Source of the DNA: Cristatella mucedo
Lineage: Eukaryota > Bryozoa > Phylactolaemata > Cristatellidae
Length of the DNA: 64,000 bases
Reading direction: 5' to 3'
Assembly (NCBI GenBank): GCA_009760855.2
Contig: WPIO01000038.1
Span: 2,527,501 to 2,591,500 of the forward strand
Shown here: positions 42,338 to 53,120 of the stretch, piece by piece
Numbering within the stretch: position 1 is the stretch's first letter
Layout of the letters: the number at the start of each line of letters is the position of its first letter
Made by a program: the position numbers and the translations under genes
The notes under the pieces: model-generated
The model's input: only the letters and a program-made list of their open reading frames with translations
The model's database searches: none
What the model was told of the DNA's origin: nothing

Positions 42338-42818
42338 ATGTTGACAAATCTTGAAGTTATAAAAAAGGCTACATCGAGTTCAGATGGATATGTTTTCAAT
42401 ATTTCAGGAACTACTAATCCAGTTAGAGTTCATATTGATGATCATAGTATGCTTAGGAATAAAAAAAATCAAGATATGTTTTAAAAAGTTTGTGGCAACT
42501 AATTCGATTAAAAATATAACTACTTCTAATAATACTTTTGTTTATGGATGAACAGATGGTTCTGAGCAAACGATAACAATTAGGCCAGGAATTTATTCTG
42601 CTGTATCTGACGATGTAAACATTGGTTTTGCAGATATGATAAATAATTCTTTTATTCAATCTGGAGCTACTACTGATAAGTTTAAACTGGGATTTTATAC
42701 TGCTGCTTCAAACTCTTACATTAAGATGCCTATCGGTTAGACGTTTCTTGCTAGTAAGTCTAGTATATCAAGTTTACTTGGGTTCGTTGCTTCGGCTTAT
42801 ACAACAGATCCTAATTAA
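42338..42818 (+). pseudogene. Minor-capsid/penton-like gene (decayed)
   Basis: Starts at ATG 42338 and stays open for 48 codons to a TAA at 42482. It then continues in the +1 frame to TAA 42816, so one frameshift is present. The second part has the layout of small capsid proteins of Polinton/adintovirus-type elements: a beta-rich start, then an IRPG-Y motif (ITIRPGIYS), and a late SSLLGF motif. In-frame breaks are TGA at 42549 (context VYG-TGA-TDG) and TAG at 42738. I judge family membership by pattern only. Expected role: a minor or vertex protein of an icosahedral capsid. A profile search would settle it. Confidence 0.45.
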
Positions 42819-43366
42819 CCAAGTAAATGGTACTCCAAGTGATAAATGTATTTCAGAAAAATAAGTTTTTGGATCTGATCTAAACTTGTGGTGACGAAAC
42901 GGTGACGAAATACAAGTTCTGAGAAGTTTTGCTTACAATTTCTACGCTTGGAAGTAAATAGCAAACAAACAGAATATTGTTGAGTATCGTAATATTTCTG
43001 GTGAATCTGTTTCTTATATATTAATTACTGTTACAGGTCAAAACTTAAAATTTCTAGACTTTGGTTCACAAAAGATGAGTGTTTATAGGAATTGTTGAAA
43101 TATAATACAAGAGTGTCAATAAGATTAACAGAAACTACTAGTTCTGGACCAAAGATATTAATTCCACCTATTCTGCTTAGATCAAACTCAGGTTTAAATC
43201 AAGTTGGCTTTGCAGAGTAGAGTTTGTCTACACAAATAGAGCTAGAGCTAGTCCTAGTATTATTAGTGGAGTAAATGATAGGCTTTGGTTAAAAAGTAAT
43301 CTTGCAGCACCAATAGCAAACTCAAGTACAATTCCGTCAGGATATTATGATAGATAGCCTCCCCGA

Positions 43367-46300
43367 GCTAGCGCTATAGTGCGGCCTCGGGCGACTCCTA
43401 GCGCGGTGTGGACCTTTACCTAATTTCTCCGAGATAACTTAGGGTATTCCACTGCTATCTTAGCTGTGACTATTTATGAGCTGTCCTTGGATATGCTACA
43501 CAAAACAGGACCTTGTTAGCATAAGGTGCGATGTCGCCATTAGTCGATACCTACCGGTGGGCATTCTTCGACGGGTCAGTGAGAACCTTCCTGCATGCTG
43601 CGTTCGCCTTATCAACAGTTCGGCTATCAAACCTACGACCGGTAAGTTTAAAGCTCCGAATAGTACTCGCTGTGGTAGTAGCTCACTTGCCGTGGCCCAG
43701 CACGTTGTGAAACGTCGACCGGCGGCTGTTACTAAGGTCCAATTCAATTTCGAAGGGTCCGCGTCCGCAGGGCCGGATACACGCCGACGTAAAATACAAG
43801 CCACTTTATCGCCGTCGCCCAGTTGTTGGACAGCCTCTTTAATTCCGCCTGATAAATGTGCGCTCGCTAAAAACCAAGGGGCTACTTATCCACGATCAGG
43901 TGGTCCAGGACATGCTAGATGCATTTCTGCTTACCGAAACTTGAATGACGCTTTGTTCTAGCAGCTGTAACTGAGACCACCTCACTCGGGTTCTCATTCT
44001 ATCAGTCCATGCGTTCTGACAAGGTTAGTGGCCGGGTTACAATTGTTGTTCGCGAATTGTTTGGCTCTAAGATGTGCATTTTTTTGCATGGGCCATCGTT
44101 TGAATCAGTTGCAATCAGGTCTTCATCAAAGACAATGCCTCTCACTGTTGTGATATACCAACCTATTTCTGGCTGTCTAAACTTGTTTATAGAGTAGTTT
44201 TCAGAGTTCCTCGCTAAAATATTTGTGTGCGACAAGCCGTTTCTGATTGATGATTGCTGGAGACTTCAAAATTCACGTTGACAACCTTAGCAACAGCCAG
44301 GTCCGCTCATTTCTTGACTGTGTGGAGAACTGTGGTTTGGTCCAACACGTTAATCATACCTACCACGTCGGTGGCCACATTCTAGATCTCGTGATCACTA
44401 AGGATGTCCTCCCCACTGACCTTACGGTGTGCCCACTGACCCACTCAGATAATTGTTCGGTCTCATTTACTGTTCCTGCTACCTTGTACGTACATGGTAA
44501 TGTCGAACTTGGCAAGCGACGTAACTTAAAAAGCATTGACATAAACAAATTTTTGAAATCTGTTTGTGGTGCAGGTCTTTTTGATCTGCATTCAGACTCG
44601 ACCGGCAGCCTCGATACCCTCACTGATACAGTGAACATGACACTCAGGAGTGCTCTTGACAAGCATGCTCCCGTTCATTCTATCCGTGTGCAGAGTCGTG
44701 GAGATTCCTTCCAGTTTACAAAAAAACTCCTACAGGTGCGCCGGGTTTAGCGAAGGCTTACCCTGTGCATGTCACCACTAACCACGTTATTCATTTTGTT
44801 CGCTTATCAAGCATGATTTTACTCACCGTTCAATTGCATTTCCCTTTGCAGCAAATGTAAAGCGCCTAGAGAGAGAGAGATTTAGTTCTCTGAGGGCGAT
44901 TTATCAAGTGCATTATTATTATTATCATAAGGCTTGAGCGGTGTTTCAAGAAATCGGGGTCTGATGCAGATCTAGTCAATTTCAAAGAATTTCTTAGATT
45001 TCTTAGACACCCGGGAGCTCAAAAAACCAGGGCTTCTTTTTTCACTCGAAAGCTGAACTGCTGCCAGTCGGACCCCAGACAGATTTATAAGACAGTAAAC
45101 CATTTACTTGCCGATGCTGAGAGGGCTAACTCCCCAGATATTAAGAGCTCAGCCGAAAAGTGTTCAGCATTCTTTACTCAAAAAATTGTGCACATTCGTG
45201 CCTCCATAAAGCCCCATCCGACTAAAGCAATTGCTGAATCACAACCTGTAACCTTCCTTAAAAGGTTTTCCGAGGTTTCTGCACGTGATGCCGCTACCTT
45301 AATTAGGTTTACCAAAAAGAGCTCGTCTCCTGAAGACCCTATACCATCATCTCTGTGGTCTTCACTGGCAGACCAACTTAGCCCTTCCATAAACGAGATT
45401 TGTAATGCTTCTTTGGGGAAAAAGGTCGTACCCGAGCCCTTCAAATCGGTTATCGTTAGGCCCATACTTAACAGCCTGGATTAGACACAGAGGTCCTTGA
45501 AAGCTATCGTCCAGTTTCCCTTCTTCCGTTCTTATCAAAGATTCTTAAAAAAAATTTTGCTAAGCAGCTACTTAAACATATTGAAAATAATGGAATGTCA
45601 GAAACATTTCAATCGGGGTTCAAGAGGCAGCACTCCACTGAAACTGCTCTCCTCCATGTTAACAGTGACATTCTACGTGGCAACGACGACGGGAACGTCA
45701 CTGCCCTAGCTCTGCTAGATTTGTCTGCTGCCTTTAACACCATTGATCAAGAAGTTCTACTTGAACGATTGAGAACAACGATCGGTCTGGCAGAAGAGGC
45801 ACTGGCGTGGTACAAATCATACTTGTCTGATCGTGTTCAATCTGTGTCATATGGTGGTCAGGTCTCACCCACCAGATCAGTCACATGTGGAGTTCCTCGA
45901 GTCCGTCCTCGGTCCGTTACTGTTATCCATTTATACTCAACCTCTGGAAAAAGTGATCAAGGGCCATGGAATAGGATATCACTTTTATGCTGGAGATACT
46001 CAGCTGAATTTTTCATTCAAACTGTCATCGGAGTCTGCTGAAGTAACTAATAAACTGAATGCTTGCCTTGCCGACATGCGATCCTGGATGTAAGAAAACT
46101 TCTTGAAACTAAATGACAAAAAACCGAACGGATGCTCATAGCATACTCTAAGCGTGCGGCTGGATTAAAAAGCTTTATTCTTCTAATAGTTGATGCTGTT
46201 GTGCGACCATCACAGCGTGCTCAAAATTTAGGTGTCGTTTTCGACAGCTGCCTAAATTTTAAAAGCTTCATTCAGAAGACTGCTTCTACAGCTAGCCATC

Positions 46301-47036
46301 ACGCCCGATCCCTATCCAAGATTAGGACTTGTCTTCCACAGTGGCTTGCAAACACTCTAACTAGCTCCTCTGTTCTGTCTCGGCTTGATTATTGTAATTC
46401 CTTTTTGGCTGGGCTACCAAAGAAAGCTACTAGGCCACTGCAGCTGACTATAAATATGGCTGCAAGGCTAGTCTTCAAGTCCCAGAGGTTTTAGCACGTG
46501 TCTCCTTTGCTAAAAGAGCAAGGATGGATGCCGGTTGAGCAAAGGATGCAGAGCAAAGTTCCTACGCTGACTCACAGAGCCCACCACGGCTTGGCTCCTT
46601 CGTACCTAGCTCAACTGCAGCACCAGTTTCAGCCTCTTTGCGCCCTCGGGTCCTGTGTGGACAATAAATTAGCTGTTCCATTCCTCAACTCAAAGACCGT
46701 TGGTGACAGAAGATTTAGCTCCGCAGGTCCTAGACTGGAACTCGCTTCCACGATTCTTACGCAACGACAACTACTCTCCTGCTGCCGACTATGGCACATC
46801 CTTCTCAGCGGTCCTGAGTTGCTACTTCCATGCTACTCACTACCTCAACTGCTCTCCTGACTCTGCTATGCTTCCCACTTTCTCTTTGTTGCGTGAGACG
46901 AAGTCTGTTGGCTACCGAATGCGTACCGAAAGCCGCCTAGGCTGTGAGTGCGCTATATAAAACTCTCCTGCGTAACACCCACATGGTCTTTATGACTTTG
47001 TGAAGTTGCAGACAGAGATACATGCATACATACAAT
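43367..47036 (+). mobile_element. LINE family B, nearly full length, inside the EVE
   Basis: About 3.67 kb. The 5' part is GC-rich and weakly coding. Apurinic/apyrimidinic-type endonuclease motifs follow (AFLLTET near 43930; MIAGDFKIHVDN at 44250; GHILDLVITKD at 44380), then the linker and RT fingers (45188-45480), palm (AAFNTIDQEVLLERL at 45730) and C-terminal domain (46132-46860). It ends with the family B terminus and a CATACATACA tail. The active-site box is FYAGD rather than FYADD, and there are several frameshifts. A family A tail (44757-44935) is inserted between the endonuclease and RT. Jockey-superfamily, CR1/L2-like layout. Confidence 0.9.
44757..44935 (+). mobile_element. LINE family A 3' end inside the family B LINE
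   Basis: A 5'-truncated 179-base fragment starting CTTACCCTGTGCATGTC and ending GATTTATCAAGTGC plus ATTATTATTATC. It separates the endonuclease-RT linker codons of the host LINE, so it inserted last in this nest. Confidence 0.9.
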
Positions 47037-47627
47037 ATATAGCATCAAAAGAGTGAACGCTATTAACTCTACTTTGAAAAATCTGGTGATCTTTATGAAA
47101 CTTCTAAAAAAGGTTCAATTACTGGAATAAAATTTAGTGTTGATACAGATTAAAAATAATAATGCATGTAATGTCTGATTATACTAATCTCCTTGGAAGT
47201 ACTGCATATGGCGTTATTTATAGCATTGGCGACACATTAGGTTTCAGTTCAAACCGACAGGGGTCTTTTGATCCTGCGATGGTCGGTGGAACTCCTTACG
47301 AAAGGAATTAATAACTTTTACCTGATAATTGTGGCGTAAAATGGATTAGCGTTACATGTGACTTGGTTAATCCTAATAGGAATTATGTTGAATTTAAAAT
47401 AGAATTTTAGAGCAATGTTCATCATTTTATATTATAGATTCTGGTGATATTACCTCAGGTGAGAGCATTGATCTTTATCTTACTAATTTATTATGCTTAC
47501 CAACACGTGGAGATATTGAAGGAATAAGCAGTTTTAAGTTGACTCTAACCGACCAAAACAGAAATTCTGTTAATACTGTTTCAGATGTTATGGTTAGAAT
47601 AGAAATTTCAAAGTAATATATAGAGCA

Positions 47628-48361
47628 ATGGGTAGTTATGCTATACTTAGTCGTGGTAAAACAAAAGGAAGAAATTTTCATTGATCTGGTGTTCTTGATC
47701 AAGTTATTTATGGATATGGGAAAGCTGCCCCATCTTAACTGGCTTGACAGGTCTTAGCATGTTGCTAATAAAGGAATTGAGATGCATCAAGCAAGAAAAC
47801 TCAATGAACTGCAAACTAGAAGAGGAAAGGTTGACCATGATTACGCTAATAAACGTAGAGAACTAGATGATAAACTCTAGGAAGAAAGAAGATGAAAAGA
47901 ACTTGAATCTTTGATCTAGAGAAACGCAAGAAATAAGATTAAATGACCGTAAGATTAAAGAGATGGTTATTGAGATAAAACGAGCTATGCTAGAAAATTA
48001 AATACAAATGATAAAAGGAACATAAATCAAAAGTTGAAGGAGAAAGGGAAGATTACTCAGAGGCACTTAAAAAGATGATCCAAAAGCTAATAAAGAAATA
48101 GAACGAGTTATTTTAGAGAAATCTGCTCTTCCGGAACGAACACGACCGGACGGATATGGAGGATACATGAACAAAATAGGAAAGGTCTGTATATCTAAAG
48201 TAAGAAATAAAATCTTTACTTTTTTATATAGAGAAGAAATGGCTAGTGCTCCTATGGAAATTATACTTGACTTAAGTGACCCAAGTTTTCCTTATAAAAT
48301 TAGAGACATCCAGTATAGAGAATTTTACAAAACTCATGGAAATGAGCTTGATAGTTTTTAA
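47628..48361 (+). pseudogene. Virus-like gene with a coiled-coil middle (decayed)
   Basis: Starts at ATG 47628 (MGSYAILSRGKTKG). TGA at 47682 is in frame (NFH-TGA-SGVLD), followed by TAA at 47736. Around 47770-47900 it reads as charged coiled coil (HQARKLNELQTRRGKVDHDY), with TGA 47893 in context ERR-TGA-KEL. The last part, 48167-48361, is an open 64-codon frame (MASAPMEIILDLSDPSFPYK) ending just before the capsid gene. No family is recognised. Its position directly upstream of the capsid gene suggests a virion or morphogenesis role. It may be two genes. Confidence 0.4.
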
Positions 48362-48369
48362 AAAAACTA

Positions 48370-49771
48370 GTAACATTTAATGTACCTGGTGAACAAAATA
48401 TGTGTTATGTCTTGTCTGATGCTTACCTTCTACTTGGAGGACAAATCCAAGTTCAAACAGTAGCTAATGGAGCTTTTGCTGCTAGAAACTTTGCTGCTGG
48501 TCTTTTTAACAATGCAGGTGCTTGGTTGTTCAGTTCAATTAGGGTTAGGCAGAAATAATAGAAGAAAGCGAAGAAATAAAAAGTCTTTCATTACAACAAG
48601 GGCCTGGAACGTTTTCAACGCTTTTGGGTCTATTAGCTCATCCAAATAATTAAGATGGAACCCAAGGCCCTGCTACTTGATGGAAAAAAGATGAGGCAAC
48701 TTCAATTGAAGATCCCATGTCTCTATTTCTTACACTACTCCTGCAGCGTCTGGAGCGACCACTTCAAATGATGGATTTATTTATCATAGAGGTCTTTCAA
48801 GTATTTTAGCTGATACTGCTGGAACTTTTAGTATCTCACTACCACTTTTAGGATTATCTGGTTTCTATGCAGATATGATTACAATTCCTTATAACGTACG
48901 ATGTACACTTGAAATGACACAAGTTGGTGGATTTGATTACGATGCATGATAATGACAGGAGCATCGGGAGCTGCTGCTAATACAAATAATGCATCGATGA
49001 TAAGTAGAGGAGTGGCATTAGCTAATGATGATGGTGTTTGGAATGCATTAAAATTGCTATGTCAAAAATGAGACTACTGATACCTTGTATCACACCGAAG
49101 GAAAGTGTTAAAGAGCTTTTGCAGATATATCTAGTGAGCGAGCAAAGAAATTTAAACTTAATAACAGAGTTTGACGATATGAAAATATGACTCTTACTAG
49201 TTTTAACCAAGGACTAAAGTCCACTTGAACATTATCTGTTCAGAATAACATTAAAAAAGTTTGGTGGTTAGTTGTACCTCCACAAAACTTTAATAAATAC
49301 AATGATTATACAGGAAATCCTTGTACGTATTACCACTGCAATATTAAAAATGTAGTTGTACTTGCTAATGGCTCAAAACAATATCCAGCTATTACTAGAA
49401 GTAGTTACCCTAAGGACGTAAAGTGCTCAACGGAGTACTTGGACTTTACTCAATTTAGAAAAAAATACCTTGGATTAAATGAAATTACTGAACTGGTTGG
49501 TGTAACCTATCCTGAATGGTTATCTTTCTATCCGATTCATGTGATTGAATTATAATAAAACGATGAATCTTTAAGAGTTACTTCTAAACTTGACATAACT
49601 ATTGAGTTCAATGATTTAATCCCTACAGCAGCTGCTGGCGTTGCTACTGCAACGATTATTGTTCATTCCTTAACTGTCTGTGAGAACACAGCTGAACTAA
49701 CTTATAATGGCAATTGATCACAGTTTACTTGCATGAAAGGAACATTTTTTTATGATGGAACTGATATTTAA
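48370..49771 (+). pseudogene. Double-jelly-roll major capsid protein gene (decayed)
   Basis: About 465 codons. Features of Polinton/adintovirus/virophage-type capsid proteins appear in the right order: an N-terminal beta region with NFAAGLFNNAGAWLFSSI (like the LFS-V motif), a central TFSISLPLLGLSGFYADM (like the IPL-FGF segment), YNVRCTLEMTQVGG, and a C-terminal part with NVVVLANGSKQYPA, a Y-x-x-F-like block, YPEWLSFYPIHVIEL and LDITIEFND. Length suits the family (about 450-600). TGA occurs in frame at 48678, 49172, 49226 and 49715, and double TAA at 49553-49558. Frameshifts lie near 48560 and 48940. Role: forms the capsomers of an icosahedral shell. Confidence 0.6.
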
Positions 49772-49793
49772 TAAAAACTTAACCAAAATATAA

Positions 49794-50672
49794 ATGACAA
49801 AATTTTATTTCGTACAAGGTTCTGATGAATGGAAAAAATCAATGTGCTTAAACATTGGTGAATCAGAAGTGTATACTGTACTTGGTCATGATATGATATT
49901 CAGTGATCAAACAGAAATTGCTATTAAAATAATGACTAACAGAAAACTAAAGCAATATATTTCTAATAATTCTAAGCTGAAATTTTCACCAATGCTATTT
50001 GGTAAAGTATTTGAACCTGTTTTTGCTAAGTTTTTAGAAATGAAACTTGATGTAAAACTTGAAAACTTGAGCTCTAATAATTGTTTTACTCGTGATAGTG
50101 CTTGTTTCGTGATAGTGATAGATATTCACGAGACGGAATAATTGATGGAGATACATTAGTAGAAATACAATTTTTATGGAGTAGTAGTATTATTAAAGAT
50201 TGTATGCCAAAACAATATCTTGCTCAATGTTTACTAGGTTTGCATGTTTTAGGATTAAGTGAATTTTATTATATTCTGAATTTGAAATTTGTGTTCCTGG
50301 GTTAAACTTTGAAGTAGCTCCACGTAATTTTATAGCTGCTGGTAATGTTAGAATACCAAGTAAATACGAGCTTTATATTTCTATCAGAAGTCCACTTTTT
50401 TGCTATTGCTTACGGATGAAAAGAACTTTGATTTTGAGTTTGATATTATAAGCAAGTATGGCAGATTTAATAATAAAAAATGAAAAGGTTTTGATATAAA
50501 GTATTACATTAGGAGGTATTTGATACAAATAATACAAGAAGAAGATCCAGACAGACTTGTTAGAATAGTACCAATTTTAAAAGAAGCCATAGACAGATCA
50601 AAGTTTCTAATTTCTGAATATATAGAAGAATCGCACAGTAGATCTTGGTGCTTATGTCACGAAAATAAATGA
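49794..50672 (+). pseudogene. YqaJ/lambda-exonuclease-like nuclease gene (decayed)
   Basis: Starts at ATG 49794, 22 bases after the capsid gene. Motifs in order: QGSDEWKKSM (like the W-x-x-R start), GESEVYTVLG, FGKVFEPVFAKFLE (like G-x-x-E), then, after a frameshift near 50100, DGIIDGDTLVEIQF (D and E-x-K-type motif, here E-x-Q) and PKQYLAQCLLGLHVLG (like the Y-x-x-Q helix). Two further frameshifts near 50305 and 50400 precede a charged C-terminus with TGA at 50481 (NKK-TGA-KGF). This PD-(D/E)XK family makes 5'-3' exonucleases for recombination. Replacement of the catalytic Lys by Gln would inactivate it. The end overlaps the next start as ATGA. Confidence 0.65.
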
Positions 50673-51490
50673 CTTATTTCTTGTCTGACCTTGATGCTAA
50701 TTGTAATAGAATTATTAACCTAAGTTATCCTATGAACTCCTCCAATGCTGTTACAAAGAGCTATGCAGATTCTAATTTCATGGTAGCTCGTAATGGATCA
50801 GTTGACTTCAAAGGCCAACCGGCTGTTAATCTTGGTCAAGGAGGTAATCTTACTGATGCTGTTAATTTTTGTCAGTTAAGTAATTACATTAAAAAATCTG
50901 GTGATGCAATGACTGGTGACCTAAATATGAATGGATTTTCTATTACTTTAAGTTATTGGAACACAAGCAATATTACACCAACTATTCTTCCTGATTACTT
51001 TTGTGTTACTTATAGAGGATTAAAATGAGATGTGGTGCTTAATGGAAGTCCTGCTAGTAAGGATTTCAATATGAATAGCAACTCAATTGTTAACGTTTCA
51101 GATCCTGTTAATTGAAGTGATGATGCAGCTAAATCTTACGTAGATAAAACGGTAAAAAATTAACAGAAGTAATTACTGTGCCACTCAATCCTAAATCAAT
51201 GAATTCTATAAAAAGAACTTCTCTTACTTATTCTTGGAAAAATAAGAATGCACCACCATTCAATAATTGTTAAGTGTGATGGTTGTTGGTTCATCTAATT
51301 GTGTGTTCCTAAGACCTAGTACAGATACTTGTGTTATGTCTGGATAAATACATGCTATAAATACTGCTTCTACTGGAATAGATTTTAAATACTATGCTTA
51401 TTTCAATAGGGTACTCACTGACTATTACTTAATTGATAATTTAGGAAATCTCAGAGTAAATCTCTTGGTTAGTTATATACTCACATGAGA
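50669..51490 (+). pseudogene. Tail-fibre-like repeat protein gene
   Basis: ATG 50669 opens a frame of 119 codons to TGA 51026. The same frame continues through TGA 51026 and TGA 51113 to TAA 51161, with no other stop. It contains three imperfect repeats of the bacteriophage tail-fibre/collar type: NRIINLSYPMNSSNAVTKSY, then AVNLGQGGNLTDAVNF, and IVNVSDPVN-TGA-SDDAAKSY. KKSGDAMTGDLNMNGF is the hallmark GDAMTG-L-M-G segment of such fibres. A C-terminal remnant follows in another frame (51277-51480, NCVFLRPSTDTCVMSG). Such proteins form trimeric receptor-binding fibres; host and function here are unknown. Confidence 0.65.
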
Positions 51491-51539
51491 AATACAAATG
51501 AAAAAATAAAACATTCAAAATTCAAAAGTTCTTTTAATT

Positions 51540-51830
51540 GTGTGGCTTTACGCTTGCCTTTTAAAACGGAAATTTTTTTGAAAAAGCATAAATGCTTCAT
51601 GACCTAAACAATTATGAATACAAAATATTTCGAAACATCTTTTTTAAAGTGCTTTCTGGCAAGACAATATAGTTTACTAGGTTTTTCCTTGGAATACTTA
51701 TTAAACAAGTTATTAAACATGAATAGTTTCTCTTAGTAAATCTTCCATTAAAATATCTTCAAATTCCTCTTTTGTTATTACTTTATCAGATAAATAATGA
51801 ATCATCTTTGAAATAAACTTTTAATTTGAT
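51540..51830 (-). pseudogene. Small minus-strand gene remnants, unknown
   Basis: Minus-strand pieces read as protein in alternating frames: VITKEEFEDILMEDLLRET, then NKYSKEKPSKLYCLARKHF and KRKATQLKELLNFE. Basic, Lys-rich composition. No family recognised. It faces the tail-fibre gene tail to tail. Confidence 0.35.
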
Positions 51831-52070
51831 TATACAGTAGATCTTTTACGTTTGTCGATTTCGGCTAGAACACCATATACTCCTACCATAATTGCAGATA
51901 ATGCTGAAAAATATGAAACTAAGTGAGTCATATTGGGGAATTATTGAATATATGTAGTAGAAATGGTTACTCCTAAGGCTATGTTTATAACTTTGATTGT
52001 ATATCTTATATTTTTTAGATTTGTTAGGCAAGACCTAACTTCAGTATTATATTACATAACTTCTTCATAT
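51830..52070 (-). pseudogene. Small membrane protein, holin-like
   Basis: A minus-strand frame ending at TAA 51830-51832 encodes VINIALGVTISTTYI, one TAA, then MTHLVSYFSALSAIMVGVYG and a basic end EIDKRKRS. Two short hydrophobic stretches followed by a charged C-terminus resemble phage holins (about 80 residues, membrane-lytic). Holins are too diverse to assign by eye, so this is a structural analogy only. Confidence 0.35.
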
Positions 52071-52120
52071 CTTTGGTTAACATATTTTTTCTTAGATCAG
52101 AGATCACACCCTATATCAAT

Positions 52121-52612
52121 TTAAAGTTTTCTTTTTTTGGAAACTGGATCTCGTGATTCTCTTTGCTCATCTCTTTTCTTGCGAAACATTTTTATAAGAT
52201 TATCTTGTGCTTCACTAAATTCTTTATAAATTGTTGTTGTTTGAATAAAAGATGAGTACATTTTCTCATCAAAGTCCGGAGTAATTTAATACTCGCCACA
52301 TAATAATCTTGCCATTCGATAATCTTTAACAAAAGGATCAGTAATTTTTACATCACCAAATGGTTCAATCCTCAGCAAAAAGTCACTATATTGTTTGAGG
52401 TATTGCGTTTAAACCATTTTTATTGTTAATAATTACCTCTCTTATGTTGAAACCAGAATCTTTGCATATTCTACGTAAGCATACAGCACTCGATAAAGCA
52501 TTCAATTCAAAAGAAACGTTTTCTAACCAATGGCCCCTAAAAATATCTTAAAAATGTCCGATAAAGAATCTCTAATAAAAACTCTTCTCCACGCTGATTC
52601 CATTAACTATAT
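52121..52612 (-). pseudogene. Minus-strand gene of unknown function
   Basis: Protein-like pieces: HWLENVSFELNALSSAVCLR, then IREVIINNKNGLNAIPQT, then after a frameshift LRIEPFGDVKITDPFVKDY and, past one TAA, ITPDFDEKMYSSFIQTT and a charged tail RKKRDEQRESRDPVSKKRKL. About 150 codons. The composition suggests a globular domain with a basic C-terminus. No family recognised. Confidence 0.35.
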
Positions 52613-52639
52613 ACTAAAAATATTTATTTAAATAATTGT

Positions 52640-53120
52640 TATATACTGCTTAACTTCTTTTTTTGTGTAAAGTGATTCATCTGTGTTATTTTTTATATTT
52701 TAATAATTTCATTGTATGCTTCGCAAAAACTTTTATAAAGTGCTTCTATTTTAACTAAAAAATGGTAGATTTCTTTGTATGTTTCTTTGTTAATAGAAAA
52801 TCCCTCGTATAAATCTGTTAATTCTGGAGAAGAAAGACTTATTTTAAGATTACTTTTCTCCTCATATTGTTTTCTTTTCCTTGTAAAAAGCTAAGAAGCG
52901 TTTTTGGGTTTTTTTATTTCTTTAACCATAAATAAGCCCCACTTTAAAGTGAGAACTTATATTCTTAACTCTGTCAGAGATGCTTTATATTCTTCATGTT
53001 TTCAAATTGCTTTTGATAAAGCGTTTAGTAAGTTTGAGTGAAGTGATTCGAGTTGTGTGCCAGGAAAAAGATCTCTCCAAATAATAAAATTGGTTTGCAG
53101 ATAAAAATTCTATTCATTAT
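52640..53120 (-). pseudogene. Two small minus-strand gene remnants
   Basis: The first, upstream on this strand (53120 to TAA at 52957), reads FIIWRDLFPGTQLESLHSNL and LNALSKAI-TGA-KHEEYKASL, with TGA at 53004-53002. The next starts at ATG 52928 (MVKEIKKPKNA) and continues after a stop as LKISLSSPELTDLYEGFSIN with helical, Lys/Glu-rich composition. Functions unknown. Dense packing on one strand is typical of viral or phage DNA. Confidence 0.35.

Larger units (their letters stand above)
42838..47616 (+). pseudogene. Second minor-capsid-like gene, split by a LINE
   Basis: Left part 42838-43366, right part 47037-47616, separated by the family B LINE. The left part reads DEIQVLRSFAYNFYAW before a TAA and then KFLDFGSQKMSVYRNC; the right part includes TNLLGSTAYGVIYSIG and VKWISVTCDLVNPN. 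An SG-Y-like motif next to the insertion and an LLG motif resemble the preceding gene, so the two may be related capsid-associated proteins. TGA occurs in frame at 42892 and 43096. There are also TAA/TAG stops and frameshifts, so the gene is dead. Confidence 0.4.
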
